The notes under the pieces were generated by a model. That model was not told where the DNA came from and did no database searches. It saw nothing but the letters and a program-made list of their open reading frames with translations. Positions 1 to 12,400 of a stretch of DNA of 64,000 bases are shown here, piece after piece. Within the stretch, counting starts at the first letter, position 1. Every line of letters begins with the position of its first letter. Where the stretch lies: assembly GCF_028502605.1 (NCBI RefSeq), contig NW_026611593.1, positions 682,001 through 746,000 of the forward strand, read 5' to 3'. Position numbers and translations under genes: made by a program. This DNA comes from Trichoderma breve (lineage: Eukaryota > Ascomycota > Sordariomycetes > Hypocreales > Hypocreaceae).

Positions 1-571
1 AGGTGAAGGATAATTAAAAAGGCATCGCATACACATGCCATGAGCGCTCAAGATGAAGTGCAAGTGGCTGGATTATCATCACCAAGGATGAGAAGATCCT
101 CGGAAACGATGTGAGAAAGGGCCTGGAGCTCGGGATAAATGCTCGAAATACAAGGAGACCAAACAGCTGGGATGGAAGAGTCGAAGTACGCTTTGATGTG
201 TATGACGAAAAGGCTTCCAATTTCGACATTGTCCGTCTCCGTGCGGCTCCTATCATCACGTTTTCCCTTTTAACTTTGGAATTGGGTTTGCCTCCCCCCA
301 GACAAAGAGTATTGCCATGTAGAAATTGTAGCTTTAAACACGCTGTGGCTTTATACCCTGGTGTTTTGCGTAAATCAGCCTAGACATCATCTATGATGAT
401 GGCTGGCACTTACATCACGAGGGAGGTGGTGAAGTTCACTGTGGTACAGACACGATTCAGATTCCAGTTCATGGGCTGTGGGAGTCTGCTTCGTTTCCGG
501 AATACAAAGACTCTGAATCCAAACCAAACAGGTCCGAACTCTTAACAATCGGGCCTGATAGCAGTAGTTAG
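1..571 (+). pseudogene. Protein-arginine deiminase (PAD) remnant, internally deleted and frame-shifted
   Basis: Two pieces of a PAD-like protein lie close together in different frames. The first (about 63-264) reads like the PAD middle domain: WDGRVEVRFDVYD, then VRLRAAPIITF, where PADs have a WDG...VRLRVAPVLTH stretch. The second (about 383-571, ending in TAG) reads DDGWHLHHEGG then GEVHCGTDTIQ. This matches the PAD C-terminus around the nucleophilic Cys of the GEVHCGT motif; the Cys codon is 440-442. In complete PADs some 250 or more residues separate these parts, but here there are only about 120 bp. The frames differ and an in-frame TGA sits at 54-56. I infer a dead gene that lost most of its catalytic domain. 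The 5' part may continue left of the window. Family assignment rests on remembered motifs. Confidence 0.55.
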
Positions 572-1697
572 TAAACAAATTAACTAGAAAGCAATGATCG
601 TGGCAGCATACATAATTATACCGTATTGGCTAGAGTTTCGACGATTAGATGGACCTGAGCCATAGAAATGCCTATGATATACCCTCGGTAGTCTATACCT
701 AGGTATAGTTTGTGGTGGGTTGAAAACATCCGTATGCTAGAGCGCAAACAAAGCACTTAGGCTCATTAGGATATGTTTAGTTAGCAATTGGCATTGCTGA
801 AGACTTCTCCTCTACCAGTATGATTTACCTCTATGCACTCCGTGAAATCGGTCTGTCAACGTTGCCATTCTAGTGCTGCTCTGAAGATTCAAGTCGTCAA
901 CATCCTACGGCGCAGATATTTTTAATTTCTCACATCATCATCCGACAAACAGCTTCGCCTGCTAACCTTCAGACATTCAAACTTATACGAGGTTGGGCAC
1001 TACACAAGCGGCGATGCACTTTGGTTACATTTATAAATCCTTCAGCTCTTGATGCATCCTAAAAGTTCCGCAACATCCGTTTTTACCGGAATGTTTGTGA
1101 GAATATTCAACAAAAGACGTCATTTGGATGTTCCTACATGCAAGTCAGCTGAGTAGCTTATATACATAAACTTACGATAATTTGGAGGTTAAAAGTGTCG
1201 ACTGAGGGGATGCTTCTTACCCCTCATCACCACCGAGGAGCCGACGGAGAAGGATCACGGTTATGCGGCAATAGAGGAAGTTTATGCGCTGGCAGTGCTG
1301 AAAGGAATATATTCCTTCAAATCCATTTTATAAAAATAATTCTTGAGATGACGTTTTTATAATATTCTTATAGAGGATTGAGCCAGGAAACCCTTTTGGG
1401 AATACCTGCGAGTTGATCGATGTTCCGAATGTGTCGATATTTTTGAAGATCCCGGATAATGTGGTGTTACATCTGCACATTCAGTCGAATCCATATTCAT
1501 GCGAAGCCGAGAATACTCATACAAGATGAAATCAATGTGAAATTCTACTCTTTGCTGGATACAAAATGAATATAAATGTCAACGGTCGTTCTCCTCGGAC
1601 CCCAAACAATCACAGCTCAAGCCAGATTAACAACGACAACAGGATACGCAATTCCTCTTAACCACGACTTATATCCAATCTCATTGTTTAATCCAAG
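572..1697. other. Intergenic, upstream of the small secreted protein gene
   Basis: This is an AT-rich stretch with no convincing coding frame on either strand. The only interpretable element is the TATA-like sequence near its right end, listed separately. Confidence 0.5.
1571..1578 (+). promoter_or_regulatory. TATA-like box of the six-cysteine secreted protein gene
   Basis: TATAAATG lies about 120 bp upstream of the ATG at 1698. A pyrimidine- and CAA-rich leader follows, as is usual for highly expressed fungal secreted-protein genes. Confidence 0.45.
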
Positions 1698-2062
1698 ATG
1701 CAGTTTTCAACTCTTCTTTTGGCTATTCCTGCTGCTTTTGTAGCTGCAAGCCCAATCACAGAGCGCCAAGTGGCTTCTGGCTGCTATGCCTTGTTAGTCT
1801 TCAATTACTCTTCTATATGATTAATTTTTTAGCTAACTTTGAGTCAATTAGTGAGGACCCTGGCTGTGGTATTAATTACGCCGTTTGTCAATGTGCCAAT
1901 GGTTCGTACTGCGCTTCAATGATATAGCAGGAGGAGTGCTAACAATAAACAGGGTGGTTTTATCAGTTTAACCAAGACAATGCCAATAACGGAAACTACT
2001 GCAACCCTCCTTGGGGAATCCTTGCAACTAGCGAATCTGGACTTCCAGGGTACAGTTGTTAG
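1698..2062 (+). CDS. Small secreted cysteine-rich protein (84 aa), effector-like; join(1698..1792,1852..1901,1953..2062)
   Basis: Three exons, each too short to stand out as a long reading frame, join in phase. Introns are 1793-1851 and 1902-1952. Both are GT-AG with a CTAAC branch point 10-20 bases before the acceptor, which strongly supports the model. The product has a signal peptide (residues 1-18, MQFSTLLLAI then AAFVAAS), a short linker ending in ERQ, and a compact mature part. The six Cys are at 29, 37, 44, 46, 65 and 84, compatible with three disulfides; aromatic and Asn residues are frequent. No transmembrane segment follows the signal peptide. I recognise no named family. Size, secretion signal and Cys pattern are typical of fungal small secreted proteins used in host or microbe interaction, but function is unknown. 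Confidence 0.85.
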
Positions 2063-2352
2063 GAGAAACAAATGGGATAAGCTTCTATTTGGGGAAATCA
2101 TGCTAGGAAGCTTGAACTTTATTATGTAGCTTCTTTCTATAAATAAAAAATTGGGCCTATATACTCGATGATCCCTATGACGTGGTTTGGATGCGCATCA
2201 GCTCTAACGGTAGGTCAAAATACCTGTAGTGCTATAAGAGACACTACATATTTCTACTGCTTCATCCTTTCTAAGCTACCTGAATAATTAAATACCGTTC
2301 CAACCAAAATTCTAATCTGCAATACGCCCATGCCAGAATACTTTTAAAGACA

Positions 2353-3884
2353 TTAATCTATCTGCACATTTCCAATCACGGACCAGTTTGAGCCATCATA
2401 TTGAACCTCTCTTATGTTCCCATCTACCAAATAATAGCAACGAGCCATGCCGTAGTCCGACAACAAAGATGCCACGGCCCAGAGAGTTGGTGTGAGGCAA
2501 GATATGCCCGTGCCTTTGTCGGGACTACCAAGAGAGGCAGGCATCGATGAGGTTCGCCACCCAGTGCCATCATCTTCCCAAGTCATCTGGAGAGCACCTG
2601 TACTATCTTGCCAGAGGATATAGGTATTCATAGTGCCGTCAGCTGTATCAGGGTCTCGAGGAACGGTGAACGCTCCCATGGCCGCGTTGGCTGGGATAGT
2701 AATGGATGGGGCAGCTGCAGAGGCCACTGCATGAGAAATTTGAGAATTCCAAGACTAGAGGGGGGCTATAAACTCACCAACATCTAGCTTGTCAGTCGAG
2801 TTATCTCTTTCCTCGACAAGTAGCTTCTGATTGTCCTGTTGAAAGATAATCTTCTCACCTCCGAATCTTCCAGCCGTTACAGAATAAGGCACTTCTGCAA
2901 AGGCCGACCTATTCTGGCATTTGAGGCCTACTTCACTCTGTGCCCATGTCAGATTGGCATAGTAAGCCTCCTGTATCTGGTCACTGTTGTCTTGAAAGAT
3001 GACGCTGGGCCAGTATGTTGCAATCTTTGTATCACCTGCTGCTTTCCAACCCTTAGAGGACATGATTCCGCTCCCGTTAAAAGTTCGTGCTGAAGGCGAA
3101 GGCGAGTCCTGCTCTCTGAAATAGAACTCTTGCATCTCGTTTGCTTCGTTGAGATAAAATATTTCGACTTGCGTAAAATTCTACGTAATTGAGCTCGGCT
3201 CACGTTAGCGACAATAGATAAACCATGGAGATGAACAAAAACAAGACTCACATTGCTGCTTGTCATCGGAGTGAAGAAAAAGAATGGTATATTGAAGCAT
3301 GATGCTGCAATTGGGGTGCCTAGTTTGGCATTTGTGCCCGTCAAATTGGCCAGTGTTGACCATTTACCATCTCCAGAGTGGTACTGCATAAGACGCAAAT
3401 CTCCATCGTGTCCCTGGTAGATCAAGCGGATGGTGAAGCTTGATGACCCTGTCCACCAACCCGTGACACCAATGCCTGATGTTGCATAGACGGCATTGGG
3501 CGGCGGATCTGAAGAACGCGGAGGCTTGCCAGAAGCGTCTGGAGCAGTTGCAACTCCTGGTGTTTCTGTAGGAGCCTTGTGAATGTGTCGTGATCCAAGA
3601 ACGCCACCCAATACGGCTCCCACGATCACAAGCAGCAGAGCAATGCCGGCTAGGACGAGCCACAACTTCTTTCTCCGCGGTTTTCGTTCGGTTTCTTTAA
3701 TAAAGCCTTCGGTTTTGATTCCATCAATGCCAGCCTGTGCATTATTTACCACCTCCAAACCATCATAACCCCGAAAAGCTTCCAATCCCTGCGCGATTTG
3801 GGCTTTGGTTGAGACTTCTAGCCCCCCAACATCAGGTGGCCGTACCTCTAATCCGGTATCATCACGGTCGATAATCGTCCTCAT
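2353..3884 (-). CDS. Type II membrane protein with fucose-specific-lectin-like beta-propeller (469 aa); complement(join(2353..2726,2778..3180,3252..3884))
   Basis: Three exons join in phase; the introns (3181-3251 and 2727-2777) have GTGAGT donors. Residues 1-72 form a cytosolic tail with repeated GLEV motifs (residues 11, 21, 33 as GLEA, 42). A basic stop (RKPRRKK) precedes one TM helix (about 75-97, LWLVLAGIALLLVIV). A Pro/Thr-rich linker leads to an extracellular domain with lectin-propeller-like repeats such as GWWTGSSSFTIRLIYQ and LRLMQYHSGDGKW, plus N-glycosylation sequons. This is the layout of fungal proteins with the fucose-specific lectin fold (PF07938, Aleuria aurantia lectin type). 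I infer a plasma-membrane sugar-binding protein, possibly a cell-wall or glycan sensor. Sugar specificity cannot be read from sequence. Start chosen because the cytosolic tail is coding-like from the first Met. Confidence 0.8.
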
Positions 3885-4691
3885 GACAATCCAGTCCGGA
3901 AGATTTCCCGGAGATGGCAGACAAGGAAGAGGAGTGTGTCGAAATTGGGGACAAACAACGCATCGTGAGATTTCTGGTGAAGTTTTAAGGAGCTCACAGA
4001 AATAAAATTGTTCACGATGCGACAGCGAGGCTAATTGGGCTAAAACTTGGTATTCCTACAAGCCATTTGTAACAGCCTGATCGTGACAAAAGCTATCGGC
4101 TATGCGGCAGGACCCTGGCGCTTGACCGTGAAAGATCCTGTAGGATTGCTGCGAGAGCCAATGACGAGGCTGTGGTAGAGAGAGGTGTGGCTCGATACCC
4201 AATAGCGCTTCGCAGTTATTAACATGCGCTCTATAAATGGCCATTGATAGCGCAAGTTATACGAAGCAGAGCCTCATGGTGACATATAAAGCTATATATG
4301 TACCCTGTCTCCTTCGGAATGGGCGGGAATGGCGGCTCCAAGGGAGGCGCAGAAACTCGAGACCCGTGACAGGATTCATGTTGCAATCCAACTGCTCTAC
4401 AAGCGAAGCAAATAATCCAAGTGATAGACCGGATAACTATTAATAATTCAAGACTATCTCATGAAATATAGACAATAGAAAGACTAAATCCATGCTTCAT
4501 AAAAGTACATTTGAACGAAATGAGTAGAGAGAAGTATGTCGTAGCTGCCTCTAACCGTTCGAATTGAGAAGAGTCGGCAACACTCGCACCCCAACTGATC
4601 ATTGCGGCAGACTGAGTTAGTAACCTCATCAAGCATGTCAAATTGTGATCGAAGACCATAAGCACCCTTGACACATCACCTCAACAGCACC
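3885..4691. other. Intergenic between divergent-end gene neighbours
   Basis: This stretch holds the 5' region of the lectin-like gene and the 3' region of the NLR gene. Only short unsupported reading frames are present and no repeat was noticed. Confidence 0.4.
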
Positions 4692-7600
4692 TTATATCTC
4701 CCACTCTTTCCTCAGTGAAGCCAACCACTCCTTCACTGTCACAGTCTCACCTCCGACGCGGACACCATCCACCAATTCTCCGCCTATTTGAACCACGCCA
4801 TCTCGAACCGCCGCGTTGCCCCTCGGATTCCACTTGGGTATTGCCAGCCATTCATGGCCAGGGTTGCACACAATCTTCTTCAACTTGTTTGCCTTCAGTA
4901 GAGGCAAGCATTCATCGCAGAAGCCTACATCCCAGCAGTACTTGCATATGCTCAAGCCGTTGTTGAAGTCTATCGGTTTATCACCACATGTACCGTCGCA
5001 GGTATAGCCAAACTTCTTAGCAATGTCTTTTTCCTCCAACGGCGTGATCGTCACCTCTTCAGAATTGTCGCCTGTCGCATTTGTTTCCGGCGCTTCCACT
5101 GATTCCAAAACAGTGAGTCCCTTCTGAATCTCCTCCAGACGCGCATGTGACTCCTCTAACTCATCTCCTTCTTCGCTCGCTGCCGCCAATCGTGCCTTCA
5201 ATTCGGCTTTCACCGCATTCAATCTGTCAAACTGCGTGGCCCCAAGCGGGCATTTTGTCTTAATAAACAAAGCCATCTCGTCAATAAGCCACTGCTGAGG
5301 TCCTCCGTCAAGATTGAGCGCTCTTGCGACGATATCCGTTTCAATCGGTTCAAGAAGGGACCAGGCCGTCAATGCGTTCAAATAATCTCCACATGCTGAA
5401 AGACATTTAAATTGGATGTACGCTGCCCAGTAATCATTCTCATCCGTGTCATCAGACAGATTTTCGATAGAAATTCGCATGTACTGCTTCACTACTTCTC
5501 TAGCCGCAGTTCTGTCGCCGCGAATAGTGTGGAATGCAGAGGCGAAAATGTCTGCTGCAGTTATCCCTTCAATGCCAGAGAAACGGAAGCCTCGCCTTAG
5601 TTCTTCCAGCTTGGAGTAGAATTCGGAAGAATCTGGCGACTTTCTAGTTTGCTCAAAGTAGTAAAGACTCAAGTGATTGACAATAGTGTCGTAAAAGGAT
5701 TGATATCTATATTTCAGATTATCCTCGTCGTCGTCCTTCCGAATAAGCTGGTCCGTGATTGTATAGCTGTCCTTCCAGAAATCGATCGCTTGCGATGCTG
5801 ACTGAGAGTGTTGCAAATCTTCATTATAAAGAGAAGCTAGGCCGCGGTGGAACAGCAATATGAGGAGCTCGATTTTCAACTCCTGCTTTCGCGCCGCTTC
5901 AATTGCTTGATCCATTGCTTCTCGCAAGGTATCCATGCAACTTTGATGTGAAAGACATATGCTGATCAGACTACGCAGTGGGGAGGTGTAACTAAAGTCT
6001 AATGCTTGACTGAGTATTGTCGAGGTCAATTGGTAGACACCCGGCTCTTTGGAGCTTAGTTTGCTCATCTCAAGTATGAGGTCATGAGTTGCTTGCTCGG
6101 AGCTCGATGCAATAGAGGTGGTTAACATGCCATTGAGAGCGTCTTGGTTAGCCGGGTCTACTTCCAGTGCCTTTTGATAATGCATTATAGCGCGATCTGG
6201 CTGTTGCAAGTGGTTGTACCAAAATGCAAGTCGTAAGTAGATGCTTGTCAGCTCGCCTTCATCTGGTGTCTCGGCTGCGTTAACCATTTCGAGTGCCCTT
6301 TCCATCATCGAACATGCGGAAAGAAGCTCATCGTTGTCGTAGTATGCTTCAGCTAGACTCTTGAAGCAGCTGAGGCTTGGATTATCGCACTCGGTTGCTT
6401 TTGTGAAGTTTGAAATAGCCGAGTCACTGTCCTCAAAGTATTGGGCGGCTTCCCCTATTCGTTCATACCAGAGACAATCGAGTGTTTTCGGCGACAGTAT
6501 CTCCTTACACCATTGCTCGGCTCTCTCTAGCTTTTCAGGTATATGCGTCGGCATGATTGGTTCGGGCTCAGATGGCTTCTCTGGCGGATCCTACAGAGCG
6601 TTAGTACAGCAGTCATGCTTGCTCTTTCAATAAATCTTACCAGAAGCATAAACAGGCGCAAGAAATTGAAACACTCCCCAGCAGACCATTCATTGCCTAG
6701 AAGCCAGTGTTGCGCCACCGTCTTCATCATGGGTGTGAGAAGTTCTCGATTCGGCCTCGGGCTCGTATTGACAGTCCTGAGCCAATCTTTGTCAAGTCTG
6801 CCGAGGTGACCGATTGCGTCCGGGTCCTTCAGCCAATTCCGGAATATTTCAATTCTGTCATCTTGGCCCATCCAATTCATCTCTTGATGAACCTGAAATG
6901 ACCACCAGTGTTTCTCTATCACATCTCCAGAGACAAATAGAGCGAAAAGGCCGTCTCCAATATCCTTCTTGTCAGATGCAAGGATTTCATCATAGCCAAT
7001 TGCTTGATTTAGGTGTTCCAAGTGACGATGAAGTGTTCGAATTATATAGGGGCCTATAAGCTTCGTCCTCTCGTCCGGTGGAGATGTGAGAAAACGCAGT
7101 CCCTGTTTCACTATAGCGAGATGTGAGTCATATTCGTTGACCTGGATTTCCCGGGCAGCAGAACGCGTAGGGCCAGATATAGGTTCAAATTCGAACTTCT
7201 CGACCATGGATTTCTGGAAAAGGCTCCAGAGAAAGTTCTGCACAGTTGTAATGTCGCCGTTGGAGATGGTCAGGTTGAGGGAAATTTTAGGCGCATCCTC
7301 GCTGATCCGTGGGCGGTTCCTTTCTTTGGTAATGAGAGGCTCGATTGATGGCAATATAGCCACATTTCCGTAGTGAGAAAAAAAGAGTTTAGAATACATG
7401 CCCTTCAGCTTGTCCTCAAGTTTCTGTAGAGAGACAGTTCCGAAGCGGAGGAACTAAGAATAAAAAGTGATCAGTTTACCTCATACCTTGCCAATACGCA
7501 ACGACACAACCTCACTTACCCGTACAGCTTCCAGATCGGCAGCGTCAAAGTATACAAAGCCGTATACGATCCATATCAGAAGCTCATTTAGTTCTTCGAT

Positions 7601-9449
7601 GGACTGCGGCTTGAGAGACTGTTGAAGTTCGAGAATGACGTTTTCAGAGATTGTCCTCTTATCTTGGTTAGACTCGTCTAGAATGGTGTCCATCTCAGCT
7701 TCCGAGCCATCGGACATGATCAAGTCCTTGATCTTCTCCAGAGCAGTCTGCACCTTGAGGAAATTCCCCTTGGCCTCTTCAAGTAGCCGATCGTGCACTT
7801 TTGTTCGAAGACGAGTTGTTTCAGACTCTTCGCCTTGCAAAAGATTTGTCTTTTTCAGCTCTTCGTGAATGTACGACGTGATATCTGAACCATTGTATTT
7901 CTCAATCTCGATATTTGGGGCCGATTGGAGAGATTCTCTTTGGAAATTATCGCTTTTGCCACTCACAATCAGCCGTACCCGATTCCCATCGCTGCCAGTG
8001 GACATCTGGCTCTGTATTGTCTCGAAGATATCTAGAAAGTGATTTGCGGCCTCTGGATGCCCTTCAAACAGTCCATCCAGGCCGTCGACAATGATGAAAT
8101 GCATGGTTCCTGGTTTCGGCGTCCCAATCTTCAGCTCGCGCCAAAGATCTTTGCAGGTAGAATCTCTAAAATACGATTCACTGTGTTTCTCATCACAAAA
8201 TGCAGCCATGCTTTTGGCAGTGCCGGAGTCTTGCTCGGCAAGTTGAAATGCAATGTGCTTCACTGCAGTTGCGCCCGGCCGCTTGTCGTCGTCTGCTTTC
8301 TTAGCGAAGAAAGGGAAGAAATAATAAGCAACAAGGGCTCGGGCTGTCGATTGGCCCTGAGATTCGTGGGCAGCCTTCAGCTGGTGTACTATGGTCGACA
8401 TTGCACTTGACTTTCCCGAGTGCGCTTCGCCAGTTAGTAGCAGCAATGGACTTGCATCGTTGGTAGACTTATCAGACCACTTCTGGTAGTCTTCCATGTC
8501 TCGGAGCCAATCCCCACTGTCTGTTATGCATCTTTGCCATATCTTCTCGCAAACATCTTTGGACGCCTTGATGTTCTTCTCATCAATTGCTAATTTAGTT
8601 CGAATCTTTGTGAGGTTTTCTTGTCTCGTCTTCTCCAAGCTGCGATTTGTCTCCGCCTCTTTCAGGTCTAGGATGCCAATCGCAATGTCATCAATCCTCT
8701 TACCAGTCTCACAGGCCTTTCCCAAGATGGTAGCAAGGTCTGCTTTGGCACTCAGAGCCACCTCCAAAGTCAAGGTAGCTTGGACATTCTGCTGCCCCTT
8801 CACAAGCTTCTCAAATTGCTCAATCTCATCCTTCAAGCCAGAGTCATCGTTCAGTAAGGCTTGCTTTGTAGCTGCCTTGAACCGTTTCCACCTGCTGCCT
8901 TTCCGAAGTACTATTGCTAGTGCACAGATGTCGACAAAACTTATCATGACTTTGTGTATAGCAGTATTCAGCTCTGGGTCGATAGTGTTGAACAGTTCAA
9001 TTCTCTCGTAAATCTTGAATTGGCTGAGGGTGGGGCCAACGATTCCGAAGACGGCGTCAATTGTGCCATGAAACTCGTGAATCGACTGTGGAACATCGAG
9101 AAGTAGAGAAATGGCGTTGAAACAAACACCCGCAGGTTGGAATACCTTCAAATCATTAGAAATAGGTAGTTGCGTGTCAAGGAACCTTGTATTCATTCAC
9201 CAACTCCGCTCCTTGAGCTGCTACTCCACCCAAGAGCTTGATACAGGATAGAATGTTTAAGCCGATCCGTTTAGCTCGTTCATGGCCTTCATCTGACTCT
9301 GCCGGAGATGAAGGGTCGTATCGGCGTTCTATCATGTCCCGAATGTCGTCTATACTTTTGGGAGGCTTCAGGTCTAGAGACCTTTCTGTGCGGGCCTGGA
9401 ATCGCCTGCCGGCTTCATCCCACATGCCACGAATGCTGAGATCCGCCAT
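4692..9449 (-). CDS. NLR-type STAND protein: Goodbye - NACHT-like NTPase - TPR - ZZ-like finger (1528 aa); complement(join(4692..6590,6641..7453,7520..9145,9201..9449))
   Basis: Four exons join in phase 0 with GT-AG introns of 50-66 bp. Residues 1-83 (MADLSIRGMWDEAGRRF, later PPKSIDDIRDMIE) match the fungal STAND N-terminal Goodbye domain. The P-loop GEAHSGKSS (about 322-330) and a Walker B-like IIVDGLDG (about 434-440) mark a NACHT-type NTPase. TPR-like helices occupy about 909-1070. The C-terminus (about 1422-1483) carries CDGTC, CKYC, CDEC and CNPGHEW, a degenerate ZZ-type zinc finger. Goodbye-NACHT-repeat proteins are fungal NOD-like receptors linked to heterokaryon incompatibility and non-self recognition. 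I infer a cytosolic signalling ATPase that oligomerises on activation. The start at 9449 is the Met of the conserved MADLS; an in-frame upstream Met at 9527 adds a hydrophobic stretch that is probably untranslated leader. Confidence 0.85.
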
Positions 9450-12400
9450 CGCTGTGGAATCAGCACCAGTGGTTCGCAATAAAAGGCCAAATGTTATGTA
9501 GGGAAAAAAATTAAAAATAAAAGGCAAAGTATTTGTTTTTAAATCCTATTCCCAAATCTCGCACAAGTCCTAGAGGGGAGAATTTAGGCATCTTATGTAG
9601 GATCAAGTGAAAATCGGTGGGAATCCCCTCAAGTGTTGATTGGTTGATCAGCATTTGCAGCTATAATAATACGATGGATATCTGTGCTAAACAACTCGAT
9701 CCTACCTCAACTAAGGTAGCGAAATATTTAACCCTGGCCATGACTGCACCTGACAGTCACTAGATGGATGCACATGTTTGCAAATTACCATACCCCGCGA
9801 GGCGCACAGCAAGCTCGAAACTAATGTCCAAATTGCAATTTAAAGAACGAGGAATGTGTTGAAGCATAACGAAACGATAGGTAAGCGTAAAGAGAATGAA
9901 TGTGAATTATTGGCATAAGGATATAGAATTTCGCAAGAGAAAGAAAGGCATATGGTCATGTTGTTTCGTGCCCTTGTTGATATCAATCATTTGACAGTTG
10001 AGCTGGGTGGTTAAGACCAACCAATATCAGTTTCAACCATAAGGAAGGAAATGTGATTACTGAACATATATGCATCATCACTCCTTCCTAGGCAGCGAGT
10101 GAGCCTTTCCAGCGGCTCTAGTGACCAAGGTTGTAGCAAATAGGAACAAAGGAACAAAGCGGCTAAACAGATGGGTTAAACCGCCAAGGACCCTGCAAGA
10201 CAGTTGAGGCTCAACTGCTGGGTGCGTATATGCACATGATATGAGCTCAACTTCTTTTGGGCGGGCTTACCTACCGTACCTAGGCATCTATTTAAAGGGA
10301 CAATTGTATTTCCAGCTTCCTAACTTTCGGGCTTTCGGGAATAATCTTACAATCGGCTGTGCGGCAACCAGATCGACATTAGGGCAATCTGCTTCCTGAA
10401 AATAGGTAACTTGATAGTTAGAATAGCATCGTGGCTTCCCCTGTAAAAAGCATCGCACAAATTGCCTCGTACAGTAATGTGTAAGCGGAAGTTTACCTCA
10501 GCCCTGTCACCGTCTCGGCTACAAGATCAAATGCAAGCTAGGAAAAACCAGCACGGTGTTTGAAGAGAATCGGATCGCATGACGAAAGAGCGCTGATCCC
10601 TACAAAACAAGTTCCGAGTGCAACGAATGCTGGCCAGTGGGAAAATTCGAAATCGGGTTTCACAACTAACCGCAGAGCCCAAGGATGAATCACAGTTTGA
10701 GGTAAGCGAATCAAAAGTAGCGCGTTTGATCGGGCAAAGTGGTTTTGAGATGCACAGTGGTGAAAGATGAAACGGCACACGCAGTATCAGTGTCGCAGAG
10801 TTGAATCTGGCGGCGTTTTAGAGGCCACGAAGCGCCGCAGAACCACATGCGCTGCGGGGTGGCCCAATAAGGCGGGCGGAGGGGGGGCTGGAATGTTGCA
10901 ATTGCTGCTTCAGGAGTCTTTTTTAGGTCACAACACAAACATAATCGAAGACATTCGATCCCATTGACATTCGATCCCATTGACTGAGTTGGGTCAATGA
11001 GCTCAGGTGATTTTTGAACGTGGAAAGCAGACCGCATTGTTGACCGAGTTTTGGGGGCTGAGGGCGGACAGGAGACGAGAAGCGAGACAGGACAGCGAAA
11101 ATTGAAATTCCAAAGCATGACAGATGATGATTCCATTTTAGACAATGCCTGCAGCCCTGGGCCAAAAGGATTCGTGATTCCAGCTTGGTGGTGGCTGGCT
11201 AGTGATGTAGTCAGCACTCAGCTCACCTGCATCCCGGTTGCTACGGGTAATGGCCGCGGAAACTTATGTACTGCTGCTGCCATGAATAGTGTCAGGGGAC
11301 TATGCAGTTCCTATATGTTACTCGGTATTCATCGAATGATGCGATCCAATGGCACCAAATCTCAACTGCTGGACACTCTTTGAGATGGATTGAGAACTGG
11401 AACCTTTGCCTTGGTACTGCTAGGAGACGATACGTAGCATCCAGATGGACCGCCCATGCAGGGGCCAGATGCGCTAGGCTAGGGCTTTAAAATTGATAAA
11501 ATTAGCAGCAATTGGAGAAATCAGATTCAATTGAGAACATTCGCAGGTCGGCAAAAGTACTCGCACATGTACTTTGAAACATGAACCGTTGGATAGGCCT
11601 AGCCGATGCTTGGCATTTTGAGTTGTTATTCTTTGTCGCACTCGGATTGTTGCGAATGGCCTCCCAGCTTGCATTTACGAGAAGCCACATGGAGGCTGTG
11701 CCAAACCGTTCAATTCCGTAGCCGTTGCGTCAGCAGCTGATCTGTGGCGGCTCAATCAATCCAGGCAAGTTTTTGCACGCCAGACATCATGGTCTACAAG
11801 TCAGAAACTGCCCACGCGGGTTAGCATGGAAATCTGGCGTCCTTTGTAGGGGGGCTGGGGGGTTGGTTGGTTGGATAGAAGAGCCCCATGGCAGCAGGGG
11901 GACCCTCGTCGTATTCGTAAGGCCGCCCGAGGTTCACCTGCATACAACCAGCAAGCAAGCAGGGCTAAGACAGGAATGTTGAGTTGAGGGCGCACGAGTA
12001 AAACTGGATTTGGTTGGGCAACGGGATTGAGCGCAGAGGCTTCAAGGTTCGTATTGCTGTCAGAGCAGAGAGCGCATGTGCCGTTGGTACGCGTATTGAC
12101 GGAGTCTTTTTTTGCACAGCACGAGCTTTTTTATCCATCAATTGCTGTAAGTAGAGTTTATTTATAGCCTCTGTACGAGAAAGTACACCTCGGCGTCACT
12201 TGTGGCGAGTCGTGACTTTGGCTTTAGCCTTTTGGACTTTTGGACTGAGCAAAGATGCATTTGATGTGCATTGGCAGAAGCACTAACCGCCAACCACTTA
12301 CTGGATGCAGTAATAGTCACAACAATAGCAGCAATGATATCAAGATTCCATTGGAGCACATGGCGATGGACATGTAACCTCAACTCGACAACATCATCAC

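Noticed and set aside
10711..11217. 168-codon minus-strand frame in the long intergenic region
   Set aside because: Amino-acid composition is odd (Ser/Cys/Pro patches), there is no motif, splice signal or start context, and it spans the tandem repeat.
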